Shown: piece by piece, positions 16,452-25,895 of the stretch | How positions within the stretch are numbered: position 1 is the first letter of the stretch | Layout of the letters: each line of letters begins with the position of its first letter | Origin: Bacillota bacterium | GTDB lineage: Bacteria > Bacillota > Clostridia > Oscillospirales > Ruminococcaceae | DNA: 32,577 bases | NCBI GenBank assembly: GCA_023388515.1 | Contig: JAEWGD010000030.1 | Location: forward strand, 1-32,577 | Direction: 5' to 3' | The notes under the pieces: generated by a model | Database searches by the model: none | What the model was told of the DNA's origin: nothing | The model's input: only the letters and a program-made list of their open reading frames with translations | Position numbers and translations under genes: made by a program

Positions 16452-18566
16452 ATGAAGCGAAAGATAGTTTATGTGGGTGTGCCATATTTTACAGGGCTAT
16501 TTTTGGCTTCATTTTTAAATAAGAGCTATGATTTTTCTGTTATGATTATTGTATTATTGGGAATACTTGTGCTAAAGTATGTATCAAAGTTTACAAATAA
16601 GGAAATTATAGTATGTACGGTTTCATTAATTATGGCTTTTTCATGGTTTAGGGTATATCAAGGGTTTTCGTATGAAAAGGTAGTTTCTTACGATGGTGAG
16701 ATGGTAGTATTTTCTGGGGAAATCAATAGTATTACTGAATACGGTGATGATAAATCTAGCTATTTGCTAAAGGGGAAGATTAACTCAAACCATAATGCAA
16801 AAATCCTATATTATGGCGATTCCGCTATGATTGATAGGGGCGACGGGATTACTGTTGTTGGAACTGTGAAGATGTTTGAGAATAAGTATACTTTTAATGC
16901 AAAGGATTATTATGATGCTAAGGGAATCTTTTTGCAATTCGACAAGGTAGAAACAGTTGAATTAACTCATAACAACGATTTCTCAATCACAAATGCAGTG
17001 CTTAAATATCGTGAGGATATTCTGCATAAAATTAAGCAAATCCTTCCCAATGAGGAGGGTGACATATTAATTGGCATACTTTTTGGCGATAAATCCGGCT
17101 TATCAGATAGCACACAAACCACGCTGTTTAGAACTGGAATAGGACATGTTATGTCGGTTTCAGGACTTCATGTTGTGATATTATCCACATTTTTATATCT
17201 GCTATTAAATCTGACAGGCTTGAGGAATTGGCAAAAGTTTTTGATGATTGAGATAGCGATGGTGCTTTTTGCAATCTGTTCTGGATTGTCGATGTCGGTA
17301 ATTCGTGCTTTTATTATGATTACTTTGACTGGAGGTTCGGTGCTGTTTTTTCGCAAGGCAGATGTGCTAAATTCGCTATGCATAGCTGTGATTATTATAA
17401 CCTTGCCAAGTCCGTTTATAATTAGAGATGCCTCGTTCTTGCTTTCAGTATCAGGAGCGTTCGGAATTGGCGTGTTTGCACAATATATGACTAAGAATAT
17501 GCCAGTAGAAAACCGAAAGCAAAGGCTTGTGAAAAATATTATAGCATTTTCACTTGTAACGCTGTTTGTGTTACCCGTATCTATGTTGTTTTTCAATGAA
17601 ACATCAATAGTATCGCCAATTGTAAATTTGATTTTAATTCCATTATGCAATGTTACACTAATTTGTGGATTGTTGGTTACAATAACTGGTGGGGTGGGCA
17701 TTATTGCATATCCTTTATTGACGGTTGCAGGAATATGCTGTAAAATAGTTCTTGGGGTGTCGCAATTTTTAGGCAAGATTGAGTACACACATATCTCGCT
17801 AGGATATAGATTTTTATCAGTAAGCATTATTATGTTAACAATATTTGTAGCTGTTACATTCATTTTATTTAAAAAGCCTAAGTTTATTGCTGTTTCAATC
17901 TGTATTTCCATGCTAATATTAATATCAGAAAGCACGATATATAGGATAAGTCAAAGGGATATACTTAAAATTGCTTTTTTGGGCAGTGGTACAAATGTAG
18001 CAATAGTTGTAAGTTATAATGGCTCTGTGGATATAATTGACATGAGTGGTGGAAATAAATCTGTTGATTATGTGAGTAAATATATAAAAAGCAGTGGCTT
18101 TAGTGAAATTAATACATTATGTATAGTTAATCAACCATACCAAAGCATGACTTCATATGATGAGATGCTTAAGCTTGAAAAGGTAAATAATGTGATACTT
18201 CCATTGGGAACATATCTTTTAGAGGGCGTAGAGGTATGCGATAATAAGGTGAAAACGTCAGATTATGACGGAATGAATGTTTCTTATAATGATTATGAAA
18301 TTGAATTTTATAATACTAATTGTATAGAAATTATATATAATGATTTCACACTGAAATGTTTCAAGGGAGAAACAGACACAAATGCGACAGTTTGTGTGAA
18401 TTATGGAAAGTATGTTGAGCAGAATTTCAACTGTGCTTATTTAGTGATAATGGATGAAGTTGGGGAAAATATATTGGAAAACACGACTTTCATTGGTGAG
18501 AATAATCTTTTGTTTGAAGTTGATTCTAGTGGAAATATAAATGTGAGGAGGTTGGAAAATGGCTAA
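16452..18566 (+). CDS. comEC: ComEC/Rec2 family competence protein with degenerate C-terminal domain
   Basis: Polytopic membrane protein of 704 residues; ComEC forms the DNA-uptake channel in natural transformation. The N-terminal OB-like DUF4131 region precedes the Competence domain, with GILFGDKSGLS near residue 206 and FRTGIGHVMSVSGLHV near 226-241. Full-length ComEC ends in a metallo-beta-lactamase-like nuclease with THPHADH-type ligands. Here the matching segment from about residue 503 reads LGSGTNVAIVV, then IVNQPYQSMTSYDEM near 557-571, so the metal ligands are missing. The start is ATG 16452, six bases after AAAGGGTG; a GTG at 16443 overlaps that ribosome site. holA overlaps the 3' end by 8 bases. 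Confidence 0.88.
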   Translation: MKRKIVYVGVPYFTGLFLASFLNKSYDFSVMIIVLLGILVLKYVSKFTNKEIIVCTVSLIMAFSWFRVYQGFSYEKVVSYDGEMVVFSGEINSITEYGDDKSSYLLKGKINSNHNAKILYYGDSAMIDRGDGITVVGTVKMFENKYTFNAKDYYDAKGIFLQFDKVETVELTHNNDFSITNAVLKYREDILHKIKQILPNEEGDILIGILFGDKSGLSDSTQTTLFRTGIGHVMSVSGLHVVILSTFLYLLLNLTGLRNWQKFLMIEIAMVLFAICSGLSMSVIRAFIMITLTGGSVLFFRKADVLNSLCIAVIIITLPSPFIIRDASFLLSVSGAFGIGVFAQYMTKNMPVENRKQRLVKNIIAFSLVTLFVLPVSMLFFNETSIVSPIVNLILIPLCNVTLICGLLVTITGGVGIIAYPLLTVAGICCKIVLGVSQFLGKIEYTHISLGYRFLSVSIIMLTIFVAVTFILFKKPKFIAVSICISMLILISESTIYRISQRDILKIAFLGSGTNVAIVVSYNGSVDIIDMSGGNKSVDYVSKYIKSSGFSEINTLCIVNQPYQSMTSYDEMLKLEKVNNVILPLGTYLLEGVEVCDNKVKTSDYDGMNVSYNDYEIEFYNTNCIEIIYNDFTLKCFKGETDTNATVCVNYGKYVEQNFNCAYLVIMDEVGENILENTTFIGENNLLFEVDSSGNINVRRLENG

Positions 18567-19605
18567 TCTAAGCGTTGCCGATACAACAAAGCTGATTAAG
18601 TCTGGAGATATAAAAAATAGTTATTATTTCTATGGCAAGGACATAGTTGCAACGGAAAAGCTAACGAAATTGCTTTTAAAAAAACTTGTTAAGTCAACTA
18701 CAGACGGTTACTCGAAGCTGGATGGTGAAAAGCTGAATTTAAGTGAATTATCAGATATGTCAGAAATGTATCCGATGTTTACGGAGTATAATTGTATCCT
18801 GATAAATGACTTAAATGCAGAGAGTTTAGTAGCTGATGACTTAAAGCGACTTTTGAAAATTATTGATGATATTCCACCTACGACAGTAATTATTTTCAAT
18901 ATTACAGGTTTCGATTTAAAGGCAGGAAAACGTACTGTATCAGCTAAAAATAAAAAGCTTATAGACCTTATAACGAAAACAGGCGTTGTGTGCGAGGCTG
19001 TTTTCAAAACTGGAACTGAACTTACAAAAGCTATCGTTGACAGGGTTGCCAAAGAGGGTTGCACTATCAATAAGAGTAATGCCGAGGAAATAGCAGAGCT
19101 TTGCTTGTGTGATAGTATGCTTATAAAAAATGAATTAGACAAGCTTTGTGCTTATGCAGATGGCTCTGAAATAACAAAAGAAATGATAGGAATGCTTGTG
19201 TCAAAGCAACTTGACTCCAATGCTTTTGCACTTGCAAAGTCTGTAGTATCGCTTAGAACCAGTGAGTCCATGCGAATTTTAGACGAACTTATGGAGCAAA
19301 GAGCAGAGGGGATAGTTGTTTTATCAGCAATTTCTTCAGCTTTTATAGATTTATATAGAGCAAGGGTAGCCCTTGTAAATAATAAAAGACAGGATAATGT
19401 TGTTCAGGATTTCAATTACAGGGGCAGAGAATTCGTTGTAAAAAATGCATTTAACTCATGTGGAAAGATACCACTGGAGCATCTGCGTGAGTGCCTAAAG
19501 ATTTTAAGGCAAGCTGATTTATCTTTTAAATCGACAAGAACTGACTCAAGGGTAATTATCGAAAAGGCGATTATAGAAATGCTTATGGTCGCTAGAAGAC
19601 AATAA
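18559..19605 (+). CDS. holA: DNA polymerase III delta subunit
   Basis: Clamp-loader subunit that opens the beta clamp. Its 348-residue length, the N-terminal YYFYGKDIVATEKL, the PPTTVIIFNITG strand and the C-terminal LRQADLSFKSTRTDSRVIIEKAIIEM are all typical of HolA. Delta lacks a working ATPase site, and none is seen. GAGGAGG sits inside comEC, and the ATG overlaps the comEC stop by 8 bases, so translation is coupled. comEC-holA adjacency is widespread in Firmicutes. Confidence 0.92.
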   Translation: MANLSVADTTKLIKSGDIKNSYYFYGKDIVATEKLTKLLLKKLVKSTTDGYSKLDGEKLNLSELSDMSEMYPMFTEYNCILINDLNAESLVADDLKRLLKIIDDIPPTTVIIFNITGFDLKAGKRTVSAKNKKLIDLITKTGVVCEAVFKTGTELTKAIVDRVAKEGCTINKSNAEEIAELCLCDSMLIKNELDKLCAYADGSEITKEMIGMLVSKQLDSNAFALAKSVVSLRTSESMRILDELMEQRAEGIVVLSAISSAFIDLYRARVALVNNKRQDNVVQDFNYRGREFVVKNAFNSCGKIPLEHLRECLKILRQADLSFKSTRTDSRVIIEKAIIEMLMVARRQ

Positions 19606-19636
19606 TCAGCAAAATAAAACAAAGAGGAGAAGTATT

Positions 19637-20224
19637 TTGTTAAGAGTGGAACAGGCAATAATTGTTGAGGGTAAGTATGACAAAATTAAACTTTCATCAT
19701 TAATAGATGGGGTTATTATACAGACCAATGGATATGGAATTTTCAAGGACAAGGAAAAGGTTTCTCTTATCAAGTTTTATGCTGAAAAAACAGGGATAAT
19801 TATTCTCACAGATTCAGATAGTGCTGGATTTATGATTAGAAATTACATAAAAGGAATTGTTCCGAATGACAGGATTATAAATGTGTATATCCCCGATGTT
19901 TTCGGTAAGGAAAAGCGAAAAAGCAAGCCATCTTGTGAGGGGAAAATTGGCGTTGAGGGCATAGATAAAGCTGTAATTTTAGAGGCTTTCGCTAAAGCAG
20001 GGATTGTGGCAAGCGAGGGTGTAAAGCGTGATTCTATCACAAGGCTTGACTTTTTTGAATTAGGTTTATCGGGTTGTGCAAACAGTTCGGAACTACGGAA
20101 AACTCTACTAAAAAGGTTGCAATTGCCCGAACTTCTTTCTACGCAAGGACTTCTTGAAGTTGTCAACACAATCCTTACAAAAGAAGAATTAGTGAACATA
20201 ATTACAGAAATAAAAGGGGATTAA
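19637..20224 (+). CDS. rnmV: Toprim protein, ribonuclease M5-like
   Basis: A 195-residue Toprim nuclease; RNase M5 trims the ends of pre-5S rRNA on the ribosome. Toprim acids are E11 (VEGKYDK) and the pair D59/D61 (LTDSDSAGFMIRNYI). KPSCEGKIGVEGID (97-110) corresponds to the conserved GVEh segment of M5, and a C-terminal DUF4093-type domain follows. The start is TTG 19637, seven bases after AGGAG; no ATG fits better. It lies between holA and the MBOAT gene, whose ATG is only three bases after its stop. The annotation as M5 is likely; a relative with another RNA substrate is possible. Confidence 0.8.
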   Translation: MLRVEQAIIVEGKYDKIKLSSLIDGVIIQTNGYGIFKDKEKVSLIKFYAEKTGIIILTDSDSAGFMIRNYIKGIVPNDRIINVYIPDVFGKEKRKSKPSCEGKIGVEGIDKAVILEAFAKAGIVASEGVKRDSITRLDFFELGLSGCANSSELRKTLLKRLQLPELLSTQGLLEVVNTILTKEELVNIITEIKGD

Positions 20225-20227
20225 GAT

Positions 20228-21637
20228 ATGGTTTTTTCTAGTTTAGCGTTTCTGTATGTTTTTTTACCATTAGTATTATCGTTGTATTTTATATCTGGTA
20301 AAAGGCTGAAAAATATAATTCTTCTCGTATCTGGGTTACTGTTTTATGCTTGGGGAGAGCCTATTTACGTTGTAATAATGATTCTTTCAACTGTGATAGA
20401 TTATACTGCTGGTAGAATAATGCATAAGTATGATGATAAACCTAAAATTAGAACATTAGTTTTGCTAGTTTCAGTTTGTATGAATTTAGGGCTTTTATCA
20501 GTATTTAAGTATAGCTCATTCTTGATTGGCAATGTAAATGATATTTTTGGCACTACATTTAACGATCCGAATTTGCCACTGCCGATTGGAATATCGTTCT
20601 ACACGTTCCAAAGTATGTCATATACAATAGATTTGTATATGAGGAATATAAAGGTTCAAAAAAATATTGTGAACTTTACTACTTATGTTACATTGTTTCC
20701 ACAAATTGTTGCAGGACCTATTGTGCGTTATGCCGATGTTGAAAAGGAAATTGATAGCAGAACAGTTAGCATGGATAAGGTTGGCTATGGTGCTGGAATT
20801 TTCTTAAAGGGGCTTGCAAAAAAAGTATTGCTTGCGAATAGTATTGGTATGCTTTGGACTGAAGTAAAAGCGATGGATTACGGTGAAATATCGGTATTTA
20901 CAGCTTGGTTGGGTATACTTGCATTCGCATTCCAAATTTATTTTGACTTTTCAGGATATTCAGATATGGCTGTCGGATTGGGCAAGGTCTTAGGTTTTAA
21001 TTTCCCCGAAAACTTCGACTATCCATATATGTCAAAAAGCGTGTCTGAATTTTGGCGAAGATGGCATATAACACTTGGAACATGGTTTAGATTATATGTA
21101 TATTACCCTCTTGGAGGAAATAGAAAAGGTCTTCCACGAACGATAATTAACCTCCTAATTGTGTGGGGGCTTACTGGTCTATGGCATGGGGCAAGTTGGA
21201 ATTTTGTGCTATGGGGATTATACTTTGGCATATTAATTTTAGTGGAAAAATTGTTCTTGGGGAATGTACTCAAAAAAATACCACCTGCAATTAGCACACT
21301 TTACACATTTTTAGCAGTATTATTCGGTTGGGTTTTATTTGAAACAAATACATTAACAGACGCTGTAAGATATACAAAAGCGATGTTCGGTGGAACTGGA
21401 GTCGGAATTGACTCAACATCATTATATCAGCTTTCATCTTACTTTATAGTGATGATAATATGTATTTTTGCCTCCACAGATTTGTTCAAAACGTTTATAC
21501 TTGGAGTTAAGGAAAACAAAATCACATTAAAAGCGTTCAATATTTCACTTCCCGTTATACAGGTTGTAATTATGATTTTATGTACAGCATATTTAGTTGA
21601 TTCAACATATAATCCGTTTTTATATTTTAGATTTTAG
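20228..21637 (+). CDS. MBOAT family O-acyltransferase (AlgI/DltB-like)
   Basis: Polytopic membrane enzyme of 469 residues that passes acyl groups across the membrane to a surface polymer. The N-terminal MVFSSLAFLYVFLPLV and FYAWGEP are typical of the AlgI branch. PIGISFYTFQSMSY and FPQIVAGPIVRY follow, and the catalytic histidine is H320 in GLWHGASWNF. Paired with a DHHW protein 11 bases downstream, it fits polysaccharide O-acetylation rather than teichoic acid D-alanylation, as no dltA/dltC is nearby. Its ribosome site AAGGGG overlaps the end of the M5-like gene. Confidence 0.92.
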   Translation: MVFSSLAFLYVFLPLVLSLYFISGKRLKNIILLVSGLLFYAWGEPIYVVIMILSTVIDYTAGRIMHKYDDKPKIRTLVLLVSVCMNLGLLSVFKYSSFLIGNVNDIFGTTFNDPNLPLPIGISFYTFQSMSYTIDLYMRNIKVQKNIVNFTTYVTLFPQIVAGPIVRYADVEKEIDSRTVSMDKVGYGAGIFLKGLAKKVLLANSIGMLWTEVKAMDYGEISVFTAWLGILAFAFQIYFDFSGYSDMAVGLGKVLGFNFPENFDYPYMSKSVSEFWRRWHITLGTWFRLYVYYPLGGNRKGLPRTIINLLIVWGLTGLWHGASWNFVLWGLYFGILILVEKLFLGNVLKKIPPAISTLYTFLAVLFGWVLFETNTLTDAVRYTKAMFGGTGVGIDSTSLYQLSSYFIVMIICIFASTDLFKTFILGVKENKITLKAFNISLPVIQVVIMILCTAYLVDSTYNPFLYFRF

Positions 21638-21648
21638 GAGGGTGACAG

Positions 21649-22785
21649 ATGAACAATAAACAAAACAAGGTTTCTGCAATAGTGTTTATGGCGATACTTT
21701 TTGCATTGCCGATTATGACATTAATTTCAAAAAAAGACAGCTTTTCTGCTACTGAAAACAGAAGTTTGGCAACCTTTCCGAAGTTTAATATAGAGAGTAT
21801 AAAAGATAAAAGCTTTATGAATGGTTTTGAGGAGTATATTTCTGATCATTTCATAGGCAGAACAAAGTGGGTTGAAGCTAAGGTTGGAACAGAAGTTATA
21901 ATTGGTAAAGAGGAGATAAATGGAGTCTATATCGCAAATGGTATGCTGATACAAAAGCTTGGCGAACCAGATTATGAAAAGGTTGATAAGGCTATGGAAG
22001 CGATAAATAATTTTGCTGATGAAAACAAGGCGAATGTTTATGTTATGTTTACGCCATCAGCAGGTGGGATTTATTCCGAAGAATTCCCGACTAATGCTCC
22101 TGTGGTTAATCAAAAGGCTTTTATTGATTATATGTATAAAAAGCTAGACAACAAGGTTACAACTATTGATGTATATAATAGCTTGAATGCAGTTCGAGAT
22201 GAGTATATTTATTATAGAAATGACCATCACTGGACTTCTTACGGAGCTTTTTGTGCATATAAAACAGCTATTCAAAGGCTTGGATTTTCAGAAATATCAT
22301 ATAGTAAGTACCACATCGAACACGCAAGTAATGACTTTAAAGGTACGCTATATTCGAAGACTTTGTATGATAAAATAGCACCTGATATGGTTGATTTATA
22401 TAATTATGAAAATGGAGCTAAGGTTACAAGTGTAGAGGTAAATGATGGCATGGAAGTCAAGGAATATGACAGTATTTATTTTAGAGAATACCTTGAGGAA
22501 AAGGATAAATACTTAGTTTATTTGGGACAAAATCAGCCATTGATTACGATTAAAACAGATGTAAAGAACGATAAAAATCTGTTGGTAATAAAGGATTCAT
22601 ATGCGAATTCCTTTATCCCATTCCTGACTCAGCATTACAGCGAAATCACTGTACTAGACTTGCGATTTATAAGAACTTCATACAATAACGTAGTAAATAT
22701 GGACAATTACAACCAAGTTTTAATTTTATATGGTGCAGGAACATTGGAAAATGATGAAACATTAAAAATTCTAAATTATAATTAA
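21649..22785 (+). CDS. DHHW family protein (AlgJ/AlgX-like acetyltransferase partner)
   Basis: A 378-residue exported protein with an N-terminal membrane anchor at about residues 8-26. The name-giving motif D192-H193-H194-W195 lies in YYRNDHHWTSYGA, the acid-base part of an SGNH-type site. KDSYANSF near residue 321 is the probable serine-bearing block. Relatives finish O-acetyl transfer outside the cell, taking the acetyl group from the MBOAT partner. AGGAGGGTG precedes the ATG. The two genes form a two-step acetylation unit; the acceptor polymer is unknown. Confidence 0.86.
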   Translation: MNNKQNKVSAIVFMAILFALPIMTLISKKDSFSATENRSLATFPKFNIESIKDKSFMNGFEEYISDHFIGRTKWVEAKVGTEVIIGKEEINGVYIANGMLIQKLGEPDYEKVDKAMEAINNFADENKANVYVMFTPSAGGIYSEEFPTNAPVVNQKAFIDYMYKKLDNKVTTIDVYNSLNAVRDEYIYYRNDHHWTSYGAFCAYKTAIQRLGFSEISYSKYHIEHASNDFKGTLYSKTLYDKIAPDMVDLYNYENGAKVTSVEVNDGMEVKEYDSIYFREYLEEKDKYLVYLGQNQPLITIKTDVKNDKNLLVIKDSYANSFIPFLTQHYSEITVLDLRFIRTSYNNVVNMDNYNQVLILYGAGTLENDETLKILNYN

Positions 22786-22792
22786 AACTAAA

Positions 22793-22825
22793 AACCCCAT
22801 CTGTATTATTAATACAGATGGGGTT
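22793..22825. terminator. Bidirectional terminator between the DHHW gene and dapB
   Basis: A perfect 15-bp stem (AACCCCATCTGTATT and its complement) with a 3-base loop separates convergent genes. The minus-strand transcript ends in GGGGTTTTTAGTTTT, a good U-tract; the plus side has a short TT only. Confidence 0.88.
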
Positions 22826-22840
22826 CACTAAAATATTTAG

Positions 22841-23590
22841 TTAAATAAGACTAGCCATATCGTATAAACCAGCCTGTTTGCCTTTTAAGTAAACAGCAGC
22901 ATTTATTGAGCCTTCAGCGAAAACAGTTTTAGATGTAGCAGAATGAGAAATAGAAATCACCTCGTCATTTCCAGCAAAAATAACTTCATGCTCTCCAACT
23001 ATTGTGCCACCTCTAACTGCATGAATTCCAATTTCCTTTTTATCACGTTTTTTACGTTGTGAATGCCTATCATAAATGAATTGCAGCGAATCATCATAAA
23101 CTTCATTTATCGCATTAGCAAGCATTAGAGCAGTACCGCTAGGTGCGTCAATCTTTAGGTTATGGTGTTTTTCAATTATTTCAACATCAAACCTATCACC
23201 TAAAACACAAGCAGCCTTTTGTGCGAGTCCAACCAGAAGGTTAATACCAAGCGACATATTAAAAGTAAAGAACACTGGTATTTGCTCCGAAGCTTTTTTA
23301 ATTTTAGCAATCTGCTCATCATTGTACCCAGTAGTTGCAAGAACAACAGCAGTTCCAGTAACAAGGCAATGTTCAAGTAATCCATCAAGAGTATTCGGGT
23401 TAGAATAATCTATAATAACATCAGGACTTTCGGATAAATCCTTAGGAGATGAATAGATAGGAAAATCACCATATTGTGTTGTATTAATATCAATTCCTGC
23501 AACAACCTTACAGTTACTGCGTTCAGCAATACAGCCAACAATAGTTTTTCCCATCTTACCGTTAGCACCGCAAATCGCAATGTTAGTCAT
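22841..23590 (-). CDS. dapB: 4-hydroxy-tetrahydrodipicolinate reductase
   Basis: NAD(P)H-dependent enzyme of the diaminopimelate/lysine route, acting after DapA. The Rossmann loop GANGKMGKT is at residues 8-16. The catalytic block EKHHNLKIDAPSGTA (140-154) carries H142/H143 and K146, matching the E. coli HHxxK...SGTA set. Length 249 is normal. AAGGATGTG precedes the ATG. It is the last gene of the asd-dapA-dapB operon, 26 bases after dapA. Confidence 0.97.
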   Translation of the reverse strand: MTNIAICGANGKMGKTIVGCIAERSNCKVVAGIDINTTQYGDFPIYSSPKDLSESPDVIIDYSNPNTLDGLLEHCLVTGTAVVLATTGYNDEQIAKIKKASEQIPVFFTFNMSLGINLLVGLAQKAACVLGDRFDVEIIEKHHNLKIDAPSGTALMLANAINEVYDDSLQFIYDRHSQRKKRDKKEIGIHAVRGGTIVGEHEVIFAGNDEVISISHSATSKTVFAEGSINAAVYLKGKQAGLYDMASLI

Positions 23591-23616
23591 TTCTTCACAT
23601 CCTTAAATTTTAATAT

Positions 23617-24504
23617 TTATATTAAGCCTGATTTTTTCATAGATGCCTTTAGAACAGCAACATTACTCTCTGACATATCAACAAGTGGCATACGGCATTT
23701 CCCAGCATTCATACCCATAAAGTTCATAGCTTCCTTAATAGGAATTGGATTTACGTCAATAAACAGGCTATTTACTAGGTCTAAATACTTAATTTGCAAT
23801 TTTGATGCAGATTTAAAATCATTATCAAGACAGAATTGCGTCATGTCATGAGTTGCTTTCGGCAAAATATTTGATATAACAGAAATTACACCTTTTCCGC
23901 CAAGTGACATAATCGGAATAATCTGGTCATCATTTCCACTATAAACATCTAGCTTATCGCCATATTTAGCAATCAATTGAGCCACATAGCTTATGTTGCC
24001 ACTAGCTTCCTTTACAGCAACAATATTTCTATGTTCAGCAAGTTCAGCGTAAGTATCAATATTGATGTTTATTCCAGTTCTCCCAGGAATATTGTAAAGA
24101 ATAATAGGGATATTCACTGAATCAGCAATAGCAGTGAAATGTGCAACCAAGCCTCTTTGTGATGTTTTGTTGTAGTAAGGAGTTACAACTAAAAGAGCAT
24201 CAACGCCCAAATTTTCAGCTTCCCTAGACAATTCAATCGCATAAGCAGTATCATTACTACCAGTTCCAGCAATTACAGGAACACGCTTTTTTGTTTGCTC
24301 AACAGTAAAACGAATAATTTCAATATGCTCCTCATCAGTCATAGTTGAGGATTCGCCAGTTGTACCACAAACAATAATTGCATCTGTATGATTTTCAATT
24401 TGAAATTCAATATTTTCAGCAAATTGTGTATAATTTATACTTCCATCGGTGTTCATTGGAGTTACAATTGCAACCCCAGCACCAGTAAAAATTGTGTTAT
24501 TCAT
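23617..24504 (-). CDS. dapA: 4-hydroxy-tetrahydrodipicolinate synthase
   Basis: Condenses pyruvate with aspartate semialdehyde, the first committed step to lysine and cell-wall diaminopimelate. The Schiff-base lysine is K165 (VAVKEASGN), Y137 lies in LYNIPGRTG, and GTTGESSTM (47-55) binds substrate. The 295-residue length fits. The frame extends five codons upstream to a TTG, but those bases are the ribosome site AAAGGAG itself, so the ATG at 24504 is the start. It lies 30 bases after asd. Confidence 0.97.
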   Translation of the reverse strand: MNNTIFTGAGVAIVTPMNTDGSINYTQFAENIEFQIENHTDAIIVCGTTGESSTMTDEEHIEIIRFTVEQTKKRVPVIAGTGSNDTAYAIELSREAENLGVDALLVVTPYYNKTSQRGLVAHFTAIADSVNIPIILYNIPGRTGININIDTYAELAEHRNIVAVKEASGNISYVAQLIAKYGDKLDVYSGNDDQIIPIMSLGGKGVISVISNILPKATHDMTQFCLDNDFKSASKLQIKYLDLVNSLFIDVNPIPIKEAMNFMGMNAGKCRMPLVDMSESNVAVLKASMKKSGLI

Positions 24505-24534
24505 AGAAACTCCTTTCAAGTATAGATAAAAACA

Positions 24535-25614
24535 TTAATCGAAGTAGCCTTTAGCAGCTAATAGTTCAGCCATTAGCACACCACCACCAGCAGCACCTCT
24601 AAGCGTATTATGTGACAAGCTAACAAATTTATAGTCATATTGTGAATCTTCACGCAAGCGACCAACAGAAACAGCCATACCATTTTCAAGATTTCTATCA
24701 AGATTAGCCTGTGGACGATTATCTTCTTCAAAATAGTGAATAAACTGCTTTGGAGCAGACGGAAGTTCTAATTCCTGTGGAACACCTTTAAATTCCTTCC
24801 AAAGAGCAATAATTTCATCCTTAGTCGGCTTTTTATCAAAGGAAACGAACACAGCAGCAGTATGACCATCTGAAACAGGAACTCTTAGACACTGTGTTGT
24901 TATAGATGGTATAGTAGCATTTACAACTTCACCATCAACAATTTTACCCCAAACCTTTAATGGTTCTTGTTCGGATTTTTCTTCCTCTCCACCAATGAAT
25001 GGAATTAAGTTATCATTCATCTCAGGCCAAGTTTCAAAAGTTTTTCCAGCACCAGAAATTGCTTGATAAGTACAAGCAAGAACCTTGCTTACTCCGTATT
25101 TCATAAGTGGATGCAAAGCAGGAACATAGCTTTGAATTGAGCAATTTGACTTAACAGCAATGAACCCTCTCTTTGTACCAAGTCTTGCACGCTGATGTTC
25201 AATAACCTCAATATGCTCAGGGTTGATTTCAGGAACAACCATAGGAACATCAGATGTAGCACGATGAGCAGAGTTATTTGATATTACAGGACATTCTGCC
25301 TTTGCATATGCCTCTTCAAGAGCCTTTATTTCATCTTTTTTCATATCAACAGCACAGAAAACAAAGTCAACCTCATTTGCGATTTTTTCCATATCAGCTG
25401 TTGCATCCAATAAAACTAAATTTTTCATACTTTCAGGCATTGGCTTTGGCATAGCCCATCTTTCACCAACAGCAGCGTCATAAGTTTTACCAGCAGAACG
25501 TGGTGAAGCAGCAAGAGTAGTTACATTAAACCAAGGGTGGTTCTCCAAAAGTATAGCGAAACGTTGACCTACCATGCCTGTTGCACCGATGATACCTACA
25601 TTATATTTTTTCAT
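24535..25614 (-). CDS. asd: Aspartate-semialdehyde dehydrogenase
   Basis: Reduces aspartyl phosphate to the semialdehyde that feeds lysine, threonine and methionine. The NADP loop GATGMVGQR is at residues 10-18, the nucleophile is C158 (KSNCS) and the catalytic histidine H251 (SDGHTAAV). The opening (GIIGATGMVGQRFAILLENHPWF with ASPRSAGK), and 359-residue length, belong to the archaeal/fungal-like ASADH branch rather than the E. coli type. AAGGAGTG precedes the ATG. First gene of the riboswitch-controlled operon. Confidence 0.95.
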   Translation of the reverse strand: MKKYNVGIIGATGMVGQRFAILLENHPWFNVTTLAASPRSAGKTYDAAVGERWAMPKPMPESMKNLVLLDATADMEKIANEVDFVFCAVDMKKDEIKALEEAYAKAECPVISNNSAHRATSDVPMVVPEINPEHIEVIEHQRARLGTKRGFIAVKSNCSIQSYVPALHPLMKYGVSKVLACTYQAISGAGKTFETWPEMNDNLIPFIGGEEEKSEQEPLKVWGKIVDGEVVNATIPSITTQCLRVPVSDGHTAAVFVSFDKKPTKDEIIALWKEFKGVPQELELPSAPKQFIHYFEEDNRPQANLDRNLENGMAVSVGRLREDSQYDYKFVSLSHNTLRGAAGGGVLMAELLAAKGYFD

Positions 25615-25650
25615 ATTAACACTCCTTAATAATTAGATTACAATATAATC

Positions 25651-25675
25651 AAAAAACCGGTTACGAAAACCGGTT
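25651..25675 (-). terminator. Expression-platform terminator of the lysine riboswitch
   Basis: On the minus strand AACCGGTT, loop TTCGT, AACCGGTT, then six T. It lies about 37 bases before the asd ATG. Bases of the aptamer's 3' strand (ATCGG) could pair with CCGGT of the terminator's 5' arm to make the antiterminator. Confidence 0.85.
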
Positions 25676-25889
25676 CATCAAAAATATTATGAAGAAAATA
25701 TTGGCATAAAATTTTAAATATGCCGATAGCTCTCCATCACATTAATGATGACAATCATATGCCTATTTAACATATGACCAGAACAAGCGTTACCAAAGCT
25801 TATTCTTCGGCGGTATAGCCTTTTATTCATGTATAACAGAATGGTATTCTTAACATGAAATACTCATCATAACCGCACCTCTATCCATG
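25651..25889 (-). promoter_or_regulatory. Lysine riboswitch (L-box)
   Basis: The minus-strand leader has the lysine-aptamer core in order: GGATAGAGGTGCGG, TGATGAGTA, CCGCCGAAGAATAAGC, TTTGGTAACGCTTG, TCTGGTCATATG, and the closing GGAGAGCTATC. The ends GATAG and CTATC make P1. Lysine binding should stabilise P1 and free the terminator at 25651-25675, switching off asd-dapA-dapB. Confidence 0.95.
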
Positions 25890-25895
25890 TATAAT

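Noticed and set aside
17168..17935. 255-codon open frame on the minus strand
   Set aside because: It is antisense to the conserved channel domain of comEC, has a threonine/isoleucine-rich composition typical of reversed membrane helices and no ribosome site.
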